Below, in pieces: positions 37,498 to 46,090 of a DNA stretch of 64,000 nt; the stretch's first letter is position 1, and every line of letters begins with the position of its first letter. Source of the stretch: Chloroflexi bacterium AL-N1 (GTDB lineage Bacteria; Chloroflexota; Chloroflexia; Chloroflexales; Roseiflexaceae). Both the position numbers and the translations under genes were made by a program. The stretch is taken from contig WYDT01000003.1 in the NCBI GenBank assembly GCA_013122435.1, positions 248,001 through 312,000 on the forward strand, read 5' to 3'. The notes under the pieces are model-generated. The model ran no database searches and had not been told where the DNA came from. It was given only the letters and a program-made list of their open reading frames with translations.

Positions 37498-37986
37498 ATG
37501 AAGTTTGAAACACCGCAGCAGCGTGCAGCATACGAACAGGTCACGGATTGGATGGGTGAGATCGTCGGCTCAGCCGAAATCGAGATGGGGCTCAAATTCT
37601 TTGCCCACGATGATATGCCACGATTTAGCATCAGTTATGGCACCAGCGTTGTTCGCGTTGATGTATTGCCCTACATCTGGGAATACACTGATGGCCACGA
37701 ACATGACGCGCTGATATCGATGCGTTCAGTCGTGGTAAAAGAAGCGGAGTTGAACAACGAGTGCTTGTTGTTCCTGTTGCGGCAGAACGACACCCTTTCT
37801 CTGGGGCGCTTTGGGGTGAGTAGCAACAATGAGATTATCTTGACCCATGTGATGCCCATCTCTCTATGTGAAAATTCCGACGAATTGGCAACCTTCCTGG
37901 CCGCAGTGGTCAAAAATGCTGATGAATTCGATGAGCAGATTACCGAGCAGTGGGGTGGTCGCCGCGCTACCGATATTTTCGCCTGA
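37498..37986 (+). CDS. YbjN/type III chaperone-like domain protein
   Basis: A 162-residue acidic soluble protein. The alternating helix-sheet pattern, with LLFLLRQNDTLSLGRFGVSSNNEIILTHVMPIS in the middle and a C-terminal helix LATFLAAVVKNADEFDEQI ending in WGGRRA, resembles YbjN-like domains related to type III secretion chaperones, which bind partner proteins. Function in this organism is unknown. GAGGAG five bases before the ATG supports translation, and a good terminator follows. Confidence 0.65.
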   Translation: MKFETPQQRAAYEQVTDWMGEIVGSAEIEMGLKFFAHDDMPRFSISYGTSVVRVDVLPYIWEYTDGHEHDALISMRSVVVKEAELNNECLLFLLRQNDTLSLGRFGVSSNNEIILTHVMPISLCENSDELATFLAAVVKNADEFDEQITEQWGGRRATDIFA

Positions 37987-38022
37987 TCACTGTTCAAACG
38001 AAATTCAAAACACGTTTTAAAA

Positions 38023-38054
38023 GGCCGTGGTACAATATCACGGTCTCTTTTTTT
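38023..38054 (+). terminator. Rho-independent terminator
   Basis: GGCCGTG (38023-38029) pairs with CACGGTC (38039-38045, one G-T pair), 9-nt loop, followed by TCTTTTTTT. It ends the YbjN-like gene. Confidence 0.85.
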
Positions 38055-38222
38055 GTTTACATAAGTTCAATGCACCGGGAGAATGAGGTAAGCACAACAA
38101 AGGCATTACGCTTTTTTGGTATGAACGATCGTGTAGGTCGATTATCCGTGCTAATAAGAACAGTTCTATCTCGATAATGCACTGTCGGTACGCCAGGTGT
38201 GTTAGTAGAAATCCAGGGCCTT

Positions 38223-39017
38223 ATGCGACCACCAAAACGACAAAACCGCAAACCAGGAGTTCGTACCAGTTGGGACCCAGTTGCCGCATGGTATCAGGGC
38301 ATGGTTGGTGAAGGTGGTAGCAAATACCACCGTAAATTTGCCATCCCCGCGATCCTCGATCTGTTGGCTCCGCAGAAGCGTGAGCATATGCTCGACATCG
38401 GGTGTGGCCCTGGCCCGCTTGCCCCGTTTATTGCCGATGTGGGGGCGCGCTACACGGGTGTGGATGCAAGCGAACGTTTGCTTCGTTTTGCCCGTCAACA
38501 TCACGGCAATGCTGGGCGTTTTTTCCTTGGTGATGCGCGTAAACTCCCCACACTCGATGCTTTGCAGGCCAACTCGTTTGATGCAGTAATCTTTCTTCTC
38601 AGCATTCAGGATATGGATCCGCTCGATCAGGTATTGCAGGCCGCAGCGTGGGCACTTCGTGATAGCGGACGCATCGTTCTGCTGATGACACACCCGTGTT
38701 TTCGGGTGCCACGCCAGAGCGGTTGGGGCTGGGACGAAGGCCGCAAGCTCCGTTATCGTCGTGTTGACCGCTACCTTACACCACTCCCTGTTCCAATGAA
38801 GCCGCACCCTGGTGACCAAGGTGGTGTGACGCGCAGCTTTCATCGCCCTCTCTCAGCGTATATCAACGGCCTGTCGGCGTGTGGCCTGTTGATCGATCAG
38901 GTACGTGAGATTCCCAAACATGAGGAAGGCAAAACCGCAGGCCAATCGCGTGCCGACACCCTCGCCGATCAAGAAATCCCCCTGTTTTTAGGCATACGAG
39001 CGGTGAAGAGGAGTTAG
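38223..39017 (+). CDS. Class I SAM-dependent methyltransferase
   Basis: A 264-residue methyltransferase with motif I MLDIGCGPGPLAPFIADVG, motif II YTGVDASERLLRFAR, FFLGDARKLP and FDAVIFLLSIQDMDPLDQVL. It carries a long C-terminal part with HPCFRVPRQSGWGWDEGRKL, typical of a group of small-molecule methyltransferases. The ATG at 38223 with AGGG nearby is preferred over the in-frame GTG at 38199. No pathway neighbours are seen. Confidence 0.85.
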   Translation: MRPPKRQNRKPGVRTSWDPVAAWYQGMVGEGGSKYHRKFAIPAILDLLAPQKREHMLDIGCGPGPLAPFIADVGARYTGVDASERLLRFARQHHGNAGRFFLGDARKLPTLDALQANSFDAVIFLLSIQDMDPLDQVLQAAAWALRDSGRIVLLMTHPCFRVPRQSGWGWDEGRKLRYRRVDRYLTPLPVPMKPHPGDQGGVTRSFHRPLSAYINGLSACGLLIDQVREIPKHEEGKTAGQSRADTLADQEIPLFLGIRAVKRS

Positions 39018-39250
39018 GAGTAATAAGCTGGAGACTGGGGGTAAGGACTGAAGTCCTCATCGGGTAGATCCTGTGGCCGCCCTCTAAATCGTAGTAGTGG
39101 ATGGGTACGCTGCCTACCGACATAATCTCTGTGTCTCTGTGTTATCATTTTCCCGCTCCGTCGCTCAGCCGCTTCAACATCCGATCACCCCTCGACTCAA
39201 GTATCAATAACATATCACTTTGTTGTAATCATAGACTAAGGAGACAAATA

Positions 39251-39802
39251 ATGGCCAAGACAATTGTCATTGGCGATGGGCCTGGTGGCCTGAGCGCAGC
39301 ACTCTTGCTCGCAAAAAAAGGCGTTGAAGTCGCGGTCTTCGGCAAAAATGAGACGGCGATGCATTACGCCATGCTCTATAACTATCTTGGTATTCCGGCG
39401 ATGACCGGCACCGAATTCCAGGAAGTGGCCCGCAAACAGGTACAGGAAGTCGGCGCGACCCTGTACGATCAGCAGGTGACGCAGATCGCACAGATCAACG
39501 GTGGCTTCACGGTTACGGCGGAAGATGGAAGCAGCTATGAGGGTACCTATGTGATCATCGCTGAGGGGAAAGCCGCAAAATTGGCGAACACTCTTGGCGT
39601 AGACAAGACCGATGCTGGTATTACCGTCGATAATCACGCACGCACCAACATCCCCGGGCTTTATGTGGTAGGTCGTAGCACCAAGCCCAACCGTAGCCAG
39701 GCGATCATCTCGGCGGGTGAAGGCGCTTCTGCCGCGCTCGATATCCTCTCGACAGAGGCGGGGCAGGAGGTGTGCGACTATGATATGGTTGAGAAAAGCT
39801 AG
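39251..39802 (+). CDS. Short FAD-binding oxidoreductase (thioredoxin-reductase-like, no CxxC)
   Basis: A 183-residue flavoprotein. The N-terminal dinucleotide fold is IVIGDGPGGLSAALLLAKKG and the C-terminal FAD motif is TNIPGLYVVGRSTKPNRSQAIISAGEGASAAL, as in thioredoxin reductases. The NADPH domain and the redox CxxC are missing, so it is about 120 residues shorter than true TrxR. AAGGAG before the ATG at 39251 sets the start; earlier in-frame codons belong to the intergenic region. It may be a single-domain electron carrier or a subunit; role unknown. Confidence 0.75.
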   Translation: MAKTIVIGDGPGGLSAALLLAKKGVEVAVFGKNETAMHYAMLYNYLGIPAMTGTEFQEVARKQVQEVGATLYDQQVTQIAQINGGFTVTAEDGSSYEGTYVIIAEGKAAKLANTLGVDKTDAGITVDNHARTNIPGLYVVGRSTKPNRSQAIISAGEGASAALDILSTEAGQEVCDYDMVEKS

Positions 39803-39865
39803 TTTGTAATGCTGTAGAAGCAGTGGTGATTTCCTGGCCAACAGCGTTGGGAAACCACCATTCAA

Positions 39866-40860
39866 CTAGGCTGTGCCAAGCTGTTTGGCGGCCAACGCTG
39901 TTCCGGCGACACGCGCCCGTATCTTCTCGAACGCAATATCACGTGCGGTTGACAGATTGTCTGCAAAAGGCGCATAACCACAGTCATCAGTCGTACCCAA
40001 CTGGTTTAGGGAAATGTACGATGCGGCTTCGAGCACACGATCGCGCACCTCCTCGGGTTTCTCCATATGTGGATTAATCGGATCAATCACACCCACGAAC
40101 ACACGCTGATCAGGTTTGATATGTTCTTTGACGATCTGTAATACCCGTGCTGGATCAGACTCACTGGCAAGCTGCATATAAAAACTGCCAACCTTGATTT
40201 CAAAGAGCATCGGCAACAACCCGGCGTAATCGACATCGCCGCTGTGGGTCGAGTCCTGATCGCCACCGGGGCAGGTGTGAATACCGATGCGTTGGCGTTC
40301 TTCTGCCGAGCAACGCTCCAGCACCTGGTTGTTCAGATCCACAAAACTCTGGAGGAGTTGCCGCGTGGGATCGAGTTTGACAGCCCGCCACCCCTCGGTA
40401 AAGTCAATTTATACATTGTATGCGCCTTGTTGGAAACAACGACGATTATCTGTTTCAGTTTCCGCAACCAGATCAGCAATAAACGTCTCGTGTGGGTAGC
40501 CCTCAAGGCCCTCCTGAGGATAGAGCAGACGGAGGGCCGCCGCAGCAATAACCGCCTGCTTGACGGATACGCTGGCAGATTGTTTGGCAACCGCGAGATA
40601 GGTATCTGCATAGGTCTAACAGGTGCAATGTTGTCTGCCCTATGAATCGAGTAGGTGACAAAATTGGATTTGGACTGTTCGCCATCGGTGATAACAGACG
40701 AGCCAGTGGCCTCAAAACGTGCGATGGTATCTCGGATTGCGGCATCGTAAAGGGCGTCGAGTTTCTGTTGGGATAGGGCTCCCTCTTGAAATGCCTGTAT
40801 ACCTTTGATAAGTTCAGCCGGTCGAGGGATGCTACCAATTGGTTCGGTAGGAATTGGCAT
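39866..40860 (-). pseudogene. Broken cobalamin-independent methionine synthase-like gene (MetE C-terminal type)
   Basis: Reading from the ATG at 40860 (AGGA seven bases upstream), the protein matches the N-terminus of core MetE-like enzymes (PTEPIGSIPRPAELI; DGEQSKSNFVTYSIH). After DNIAP near 40622, the frame is lost and about 25-30 expected residues seem deleted; the homologous sequence resumes in another frame with TYADTYLAVAKQSA. That frame then meets a TAA at 40409-40411 in the otherwise conserved GAYNV-IDFTEG. The remaining C-terminus (39866-40342) keeps the zinc-site motifs GIHTCPGGDQDSTH and DDCGYAPFADN. Two independent lesions make an active product unlikely. Confidence 0.8.
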
Positions 40861-40910
40861 GGAATGATCCTTTCTGATAACATCGCACATCTATATGCAT
40901 AGACATACGA

Positions 40911-42737
40911 CTAACTCACATACGATTGAACCCATATAACTCCCCCACAACCCAGGCCAATCAAATCACCAATAATAGGCGCGCAGAAGTCCATCATATT
41001 GATTCCCAGTAGGTTATCGCCCATAAACTCCCATAATTCTCTATCAGGGCAGGCATACAAATGCTGGTCTGTTGCAACAAGTGTGATCGGTGTTCCCGGA
41101 ACACAGCTGATAGCCATAATACGCTGGTTTGCTACGACATGGTGTTGCCATGACTGATCGAGTCCATTCCATACCTGATTGTCAAAGACAACCCAGACAA
41201 CCATTCCATCAACACGTTGCTGCGTCGCCACATGAACGCGCGGTATCCCCACGGTGTCAGGTGCTCGTGACATTGTACGCCATGGCTGCCAGCGTCGTCC
41301 CCCGCCAATCGAGCGCCAGACGATGATCTGCTGCTCTGTCGAATCATACGTTACTGCGATTGGCGTTTGATCAGAGTAGAAGGTAGCCAGCGTAAATGCC
41401 ACCAACACACTATTTTCAACAACGGTTGACAGGCAATGCCATGTTGTGCCGTAGTCTATCGAGTGCCATATTTCACCTTTGGTTGTACCTGCCCACACCG
41501 CATTCGGTTCATTTGTACTGGATACAACCGAGACAATGGGTGCGGATGTAGTTAATAATACATGTTGCCAGCCTGCTCCACCATTTGTTGAAGCGACAAT
41601 ACCATTGTCAGTTGCAACATACAACACATCGCGATGAGGATGAGCAACTGACAGAAGGTTGTATTGCTCATCAAGGGTCTCAATACGCTGCCACACATCA
41701 ACGCCATCCAACCGGGCCTCTGACTGCCAGAGACCGCCAGTCGGGCCAAAAGCCAGGAGATGCCGATCCGCACTGTGCACAATACGGGTAATATCGCGTG
41801 CGACAAAGCTATGATCCTGCTGCCAGGTGGTACCTTGATCAACTGAAAACGCGATACCATCGTCATACAATCCGGCGTAGAGTGCTCCCTTAGTTTCGGC
41901 TAGTGTAAGCACTGCACCGGGAAGCTCTGCGATACAGGACCATGTCTGACCAGCATTGGACGAACGATGGATTGAGCCATTCTGTGTTCCGGCGATCAGT
42001 GTTGTTGTCCCACACCACAAGCTATTGATGCCTGTCGGGACTGAATTTGTCTCATCAACAGGCTGCCAGGTCTTGCCACTGTCGGTTGAATGATACAGGG
42101 TGTCCTGTTCATCACTGACATACACGGTGCCATCGCTGGCAAAGTTGGAACTGATTGCCAGCATCTGGGGGGCAATATCGCCAAACACACGTTTCCACGC
42201 CCGTCCGCCGTTGGGTGAACGATAGATGCCCTCAGCGGTAATGAGAAAGGCGACTTCGCGTTCCTGCCACACAGGTGCTACCACCATTGCTAGTATCGCA
42301 AAATCATGCAGTCCAAAATTAGCGAGCCGCCAATTGCGGCCACCATCACTTGAACGCAACACCCCATCATTGAGTGTTCCCGCCAGCACCACGCGGTCCT
42401 GCGCGAAGTTCGGTGATTGAGCAAAACAGGTGATCGGGCTTTCGATAGGGTCAAGCCGGGCGGTGTACCAACTGGTCCCGGCATCGTGGGAGTAGACAAT
42501 GTTGCTTGGTGCACCACCTGCAAACAACAATGAGCTGTTGGTGTGTTCATCATCAATACAGGTGAGCGTATTGATGCGTAGAAGTGGCAGAGCTTTGGGA
42601 AGCATTTGCCAACTGCCCGGTCGTCCCCGCCACAACCCCGACTCCGCCGCTAACCATACCTCGCCATGCTGATCGAGGGCTATATCGAACACCGAGCCAC
42701 CAGGGGCAATGGTTGATTTGTGTAGAGTATGAAGCAT
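40911..42737 (-). CDS. BNR/sortilin-type beta-propeller protein
   Basis: A 608-residue protein built of repeated propeller blades with Asp-box/BNR signatures such as SSDGGRNWRL, HSTDSGKTWQPV, RSSNAGQTWSC and STNGGAGWQHV, the pattern of Ycf48/sortilin-like or sialidase-type propellers. About ten blades can be counted. No signal peptide or membrane segment is seen, so it appears cytoplasmic. Its ATG overlaps the stop of the GroEL-like gene by one base (TAATG), a sign of translational coupling. The function may be a scaffold or client-binding platform; this is inference. Confidence 0.8.
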   Translation of the reverse strand: MLHTLHKSTIAPGGSVFDIALDQHGEVWLAAESGLWRGRPGSWQMLPKALPLLRINTLTCIDDEHTNSSLLFAGGAPSNIVYSHDAGTSWYTARLDPIESPITCFAQSPNFAQDRVVLAGTLNDGVLRSSDGGRNWRLANFGLHDFAILAMVVAPVWQEREVAFLITAEGIYRSPNGGRAWKRVFGDIAPQMLAISSNFASDGTVYVSDEQDTLYHSTDSGKTWQPVDETNSVPTGINSLWCGTTTLIAGTQNGSIHRSSNAGQTWSCIAELPGAVLTLAETKGALYAGLYDDGIAFSVDQGTTWQQDHSFVARDITRIVHSADRHLLAFGPTGGLWQSEARLDGVDVWQRIETLDEQYNLLSVAHPHRDVLYVATDNGIVASTNGGAGWQHVLLTTSAPIVSVVSSTNEPNAVWAGTTKGEIWHSIDYGTTWHCLSTVVENSVLVAFTLATFYSDQTPIAVTYDSTEQQIIVWRSIGGGRRWQPWRTMSRAPDTVGIPRVHVATQQRVDGMVVWVVFDNQVWNGLDQSWQHHVVANQRIMAISCVPGTPITLVATDQHLYACPDRELWEFMGDNLLGINMMDFCAPIIGDLIGLGCGGVIWVQSYVS

Positions 42738-44344
42738 TATGGTTCCAGACTAGTCTTGGGTCGACGTTTGAGCACTACGGCCTCTGTGGTAATTGCCATC
42801 GTGACTCCGCTTGCTGCCGCCCTGAGCGACTCACACACAGAATCTGTGGCGTCGTAAATATGGGCTTGTGTCACATCACAAACCAGATGATGGTGGACAT
42901 CATACCCATAGTTGCCACCGTTATAGCGTATGTCGGCCAGTACTGTTGCAGGAGTATGCCGACTTGCATTGGTCACAAGCTGTCGGAGTGGTGCCTCTAA
43001 CGCCTGCGCGACGGCTTTCATACCATAGGCCGCATCACCAGCAAGAGCGAGTGCTTCTACGGTGGGGATGCACTTGAGATAGGCCACCCCTCCGCCTGGC
43101 ACAATCCCATCACGCAGAGCACTCGCCAGTGTTTGCATACCCTGTTCAGCCTTACGCCGTAGGTCGGCACGCTCGATTTTGTGCAATGCACCGATTTTGA
43201 GCGTTGCGACACCGCCAGAAAGTCGTCCGATCCGCATGTGTAGCTCGTTGCGCTCTACGGTGCTCTCCGGCGAACACGCAGCCAAACGATTGCGTAGTTG
43301 GTTAATCTGTGCGTTGTGGCGCAACCGATCACGTTGGCCGGATACCACCATCTCCTGTGGGGTGGCATAGACACGGCGCATACGTCCAAGGGCATGTGGG
43401 GTGATGCGCTCCAACCGATCACCGGCTGCCGTAGTTAAAACCAGCGCCCCGGTGAGTGCTGCCATGTCTGCAAAATCGTCCAGACGCTGCTGCCCGGCGC
43501 GCCGCAACTCAACCGCGACAATCTGCATGTGCTCACGCTGATGATTGGTTACCAGTGTTGTCAGCGCGGTGTCGCGTATCGCATGGGCCACAAACAACAG
43601 ACGACGTTGCTCATGTTTGACAAGCAATTCTAACAAGGGCTGTACCTCGCTGGCCTTCTGCACCTCTCCGGCGAACAACACTACAGTTCCATCGCGTAGG
43701 ACGGCACGTTGCTCAACCGTATCGTTGATGAAATAGGGCGATGCCAACCGTGCATTCCACCGCCCCCCTTCGATATACTCACGTTCAAAATAGGGGGCGA
43801 TGTGTTCTTCGATGGTGATAAAGGCCTCTGGGCCCAGCAGATCGAACAGTTCGGCCAGCAACATGCTTAGCTTTGGCGCATCTATTGCGGTTCGAGCAAC
43901 GCTCTGGAGATCGTCCTCATCGTTGATGGGGCGGACCATGGTGTGAAGGGTCTGTATGGCAGCCTCGGTTGCTACTTCAATACCCTGTCGTAGTTGCGCC
44001 GGATCGATGCCTGCTGCAATATAGCGCAGTGACTCTGCCAGCAATGCTTGTGCCAATACTGCCGCCGTTGCACAGCCATCGCCACTGTTCTGGTGGACAC
44101 GCCAGACGAGATGACGCAACAACATTGCGCCAACATTCTCGACACGGTCGGGCAGCGCCAAAAACCGACGTGCAATGGTAGCGGCATCGGTGAGCCATTC
44201 AGGTGCGCTATGGACATCACGTGTGTTGAAGATACCGCTTTGCTGGGGCCCCAGTGTGAGGGCAAGAAGATGCGCCAGTGCATCAAACCCGCGTTGGAGT
44301 GCAACACGTCCATCGGAAGCGAATACAATGGCTGGCTCTGGCAT
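42737..44344 (-). CDS. Divergent GroEL (Cpn60) paralogue
   Basis: A 535-residue chaperonin-family protein. From the ATG at 44344 (GAGGA upstream) it aligns with the GroEL N-terminus (IVFASDGRVALQRGFDALA, LTLGP). The ATPase motif is NSGDGCATAAVLAQALL, which keeps the catalytic Asp of GDGTTT but changes the two threonines to Cys and Ala; the region KxxxNVxLD is replaced by QSGIFNTRD. The C-terminal DGIVPGGGVAYLK is retained, the Gly-Met tail is not. It is therefore a specialised or partly degenerate chaperonin. It is coupled to the beta-propeller gene downstream, and 56 bp downstream of the isomerase-like gene. Confidence 0.85.
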   Translation of the reverse strand: MPEPAIVFASDGRVALQRGFDALAHLLALTLGPQQSGIFNTRDVHSAPEWLTDAATIARRFLALPDRVENVGAMLLRHLVWRVHQNSGDGCATAAVLAQALLAESLRYIAAGIDPAQLRQGIEVATEAAIQTLHTMVRPINDEDDLQSVARTAIDAPKLSMLLAELFDLLGPEAFITIEEHIAPYFEREYIEGGRWNARLASPYFINDTVEQRAVLRDGTVVLFAGEVQKASEVQPLLELLVKHEQRRLLFVAHAIRDTALTTLVTNHQREHMQIVAVELRRAGQQRLDDFADMAALTGALVLTTAAGDRLERITPHALGRMRRVYATPQEMVVSGQRDRLRHNAQINQLRNRLAACSPESTVERNELHMRIGRLSGGVATLKIGALHKIERADLRRKAEQGMQTLASALRDGIVPGGGVAYLKCIPTVEALALAGDAAYGMKAVAQALEAPLRQLVTNASRHTPATVLADIRYNGGNYGYDVHHHLVCDVTQAHIYDATDSVCESLRAAASGVTMAITTEAVVLKRRPKTSLEP

Positions 44345-44400
44345 ACGTTCCTCATATGTGCTATGTTTGTCAATGGACAGCGTTGTCTGCAACTAGTCCA

Positions 44401-45786
44401 TCAACTTAGCTCTACCACGGGCAGACCAATCAGTCTGGCAAAAGCGTGCAGTTCTGCACGATAGTCGCCATACACAATGCAAAAATGATGCTCCAAACCT
44501 TCTCGCATCACCGTATCAAAAACCTCGGTTGCAGGACGATCAAAGCGAACGGTGCCACATGTTCCACCAAATCCTCGTGGCGCCTGCACCATCTCACCAC
44601 CACCGACAACCAATTGAAAGCCTGCTGCCCCCTGGTTCGGGTGTACCTGGCTGAGGCGTGCAATGGTGATGCGTCCAGGGCGCAGGGGAAACTCGAAGAG
44701 CAATGGCAACCGACGATTTGAGTGTACTGTTGTACTAATGGGAAAATCTGGATCGGCCATGCTGATCGGTGCCAGCCCACAGTGCCACAGCGTAGCAGTA
44801 TCGTCTTCTGCGTCAACCGATACGAGATCAGTGATAAATGTGTGATCGTTGCTCAACGCACGCAATAACACCAGTGTCAGTGTACCGTGGATATCGGCCT
44901 CACAACTGGCTGGTGTCAGTTCCTCATTGAGCATGCTCATCGCGCCACATGCCGCACAACCTAACTCAGTAAAATATTCGGGCCAGCAACGTACGGCGAC
45001 ACCATCAAGTTGCTCCATATCAGCGTACTCACGCAACGCGACATAGACGCCTGCTGTTCCTTGCACGCCTTCTTGGTCAAGGGTATTCAAGTTGTCGGCA
45101 ACTTCCGCAACCCGCTGCACAAATGCATCACGCTGTTCCACACTGGCAACGCGGGCGCGATCAAGTGCATGTTGTAAAGGGAGCGGTACGATTTGTGCAC
45201 CAAAGAGGGTTGCGAACGTCTCACTACTGTAGCTACATGTCTCAAACCCAACCGGGTGCTGTCCCACGAGGCCGATACGCGTCTGACGTAACAATCGACG
45301 TGCATGGCCTGCTCGCGCCAGGATGGCTATTTTTTCCAAAGCCGTTGGATCATCAGGTGCCGCAAGCAGATAGTCGTAATCAATACCGTGGCGTGTGAAC
45401 GCGTGTCCTGCCAGATTGATGCCGCAGAGGCTGTTCAATCGCAAGCGTGAGCCGCTACGTTCTTCTGGTACCGCCCACAGCAACAGCGGTATACCTCGTG
45501 GTCGGATGGCCTCGGCAATCTGCACCGCCATAGTGCTATCCGCAAAGCTGGCCTGAAGGATGATAACGAGGTCAAACGTGTGGCTGCTCAACGTGGCAAT
45601 GGCATCTTCAACAGCGCTGCCATCCATAAGCAGTTCTGCACCGGTGCCAACCAGAGTATGATTGGCCTGGGTAAGGTTGGTTGCTACGGTATCGGCCATC
45701 AACTGCGCGAACTCAACATCGAAGGTTGATCGGGCAATCGTAACAAGCGCAATCTGTAGATGGGGTGTTGTCGCTGTTTTGATCAT
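44401..45786 (-). CDS. L-fucose/L-arabinose isomerase-like protein, possible sulfosugar isomerase
   Basis: A 461-residue protein of the L-fucose isomerase fold. The C-terminal half has the family hallmarks: YFTELGCAACGAMSMLNEELTPASCEADIHGTLTLVLL, in which the Glu and Asp are probable metal ligands, and LWHCGLAPISM with the conserved His-Cys. The N-terminal domain is a nucleotide-like alpha/beta fold (LQIALVTIARSTFDVEF). AGGAG nine bases before the ATG supports the start. It is divergent from the ABC importer across 304 bp. With the sulfolactate genes nearby, aldose-ketose isomerisation of sulfoquinovose to 6-deoxy-6-sulfofructose is a plausible role; an ordinary deoxysugar isomerase is the alternative. 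Confidence 0.7.
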   Translation of the reverse strand: MIKTATTPHLQIALVTIARSTFDVEFAQLMADTVATNLTQANHTLVGTGAELLMDGSAVEDAIATLSSHTFDLVIILQASFADSTMAVQIAEAIRPRGIPLLLWAVPEERSGSRLRLNSLCGINLAGHAFTRHGIDYDYLLAAPDDPTALEKIAILARAGHARRLLRQTRIGLVGQHPVGFETCSYSSETFATLFGAQIVPLPLQHALDRARVASVEQRDAFVQRVAEVADNLNTLDQEGVQGTAGVYVALREYADMEQLDGVAVRCWPEYFTELGCAACGAMSMLNEELTPASCEADIHGTLTLVLLRALSNDHTFITDLVSVDAEDDTATLWHCGLAPISMADPDFPISTTVHSNRRLPLLFEFPLRPGRITIARLSQVHPNQGAAGFQLVVGGGEMVQAPRGFGGTCGTVRFDRPATEVFDTVMREGLEHHFCIVYGDYRAELHAFARLIGLPVVELS

Positions 45787-46090
45787 GGCGACTTACTCCT
45801 GATCTCTGGCGTCGTCAGACATCCTTTCATTCTCTTTCCTGTCAAGAATGACTAGCACTACACACAGACATGTATAGTGAATATTGCTGCTTGACATGTG
45901 GCCAAAGATCCGTTAGGGTTGCATTATAGTAAAATTTTCCTGAACGTATTAAAAGTACCATTAGAGAGCTTATTCTGTCAAGGATATTCTACCTTCTTTC
46001 CTTGATAGCTAGTATCGATTCTGTTTTCTTCCGCCGGGCAAATACATTACAAAGTTCAAATGCAACGTAGCAGAAAGGAACAATGTACTC
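45787..46090. promoter_or_regulatory. Divergent regulatory region, isomerase / ABC importer
   Basis: Non-coding. It contains an inverted repeat TCAAGGA (45978-45984) N14 TCCTTGA (45999-46005) about 90 bases before the ABC gene, and further TGTCAAG-type copies at 45840-45846 and, inverted, at 45890-45896. These could be operator half-sites. I see no certain -35/-10 pair, and the palindrome found at the suyA promoter does not occur here. Confidence 0.4.
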
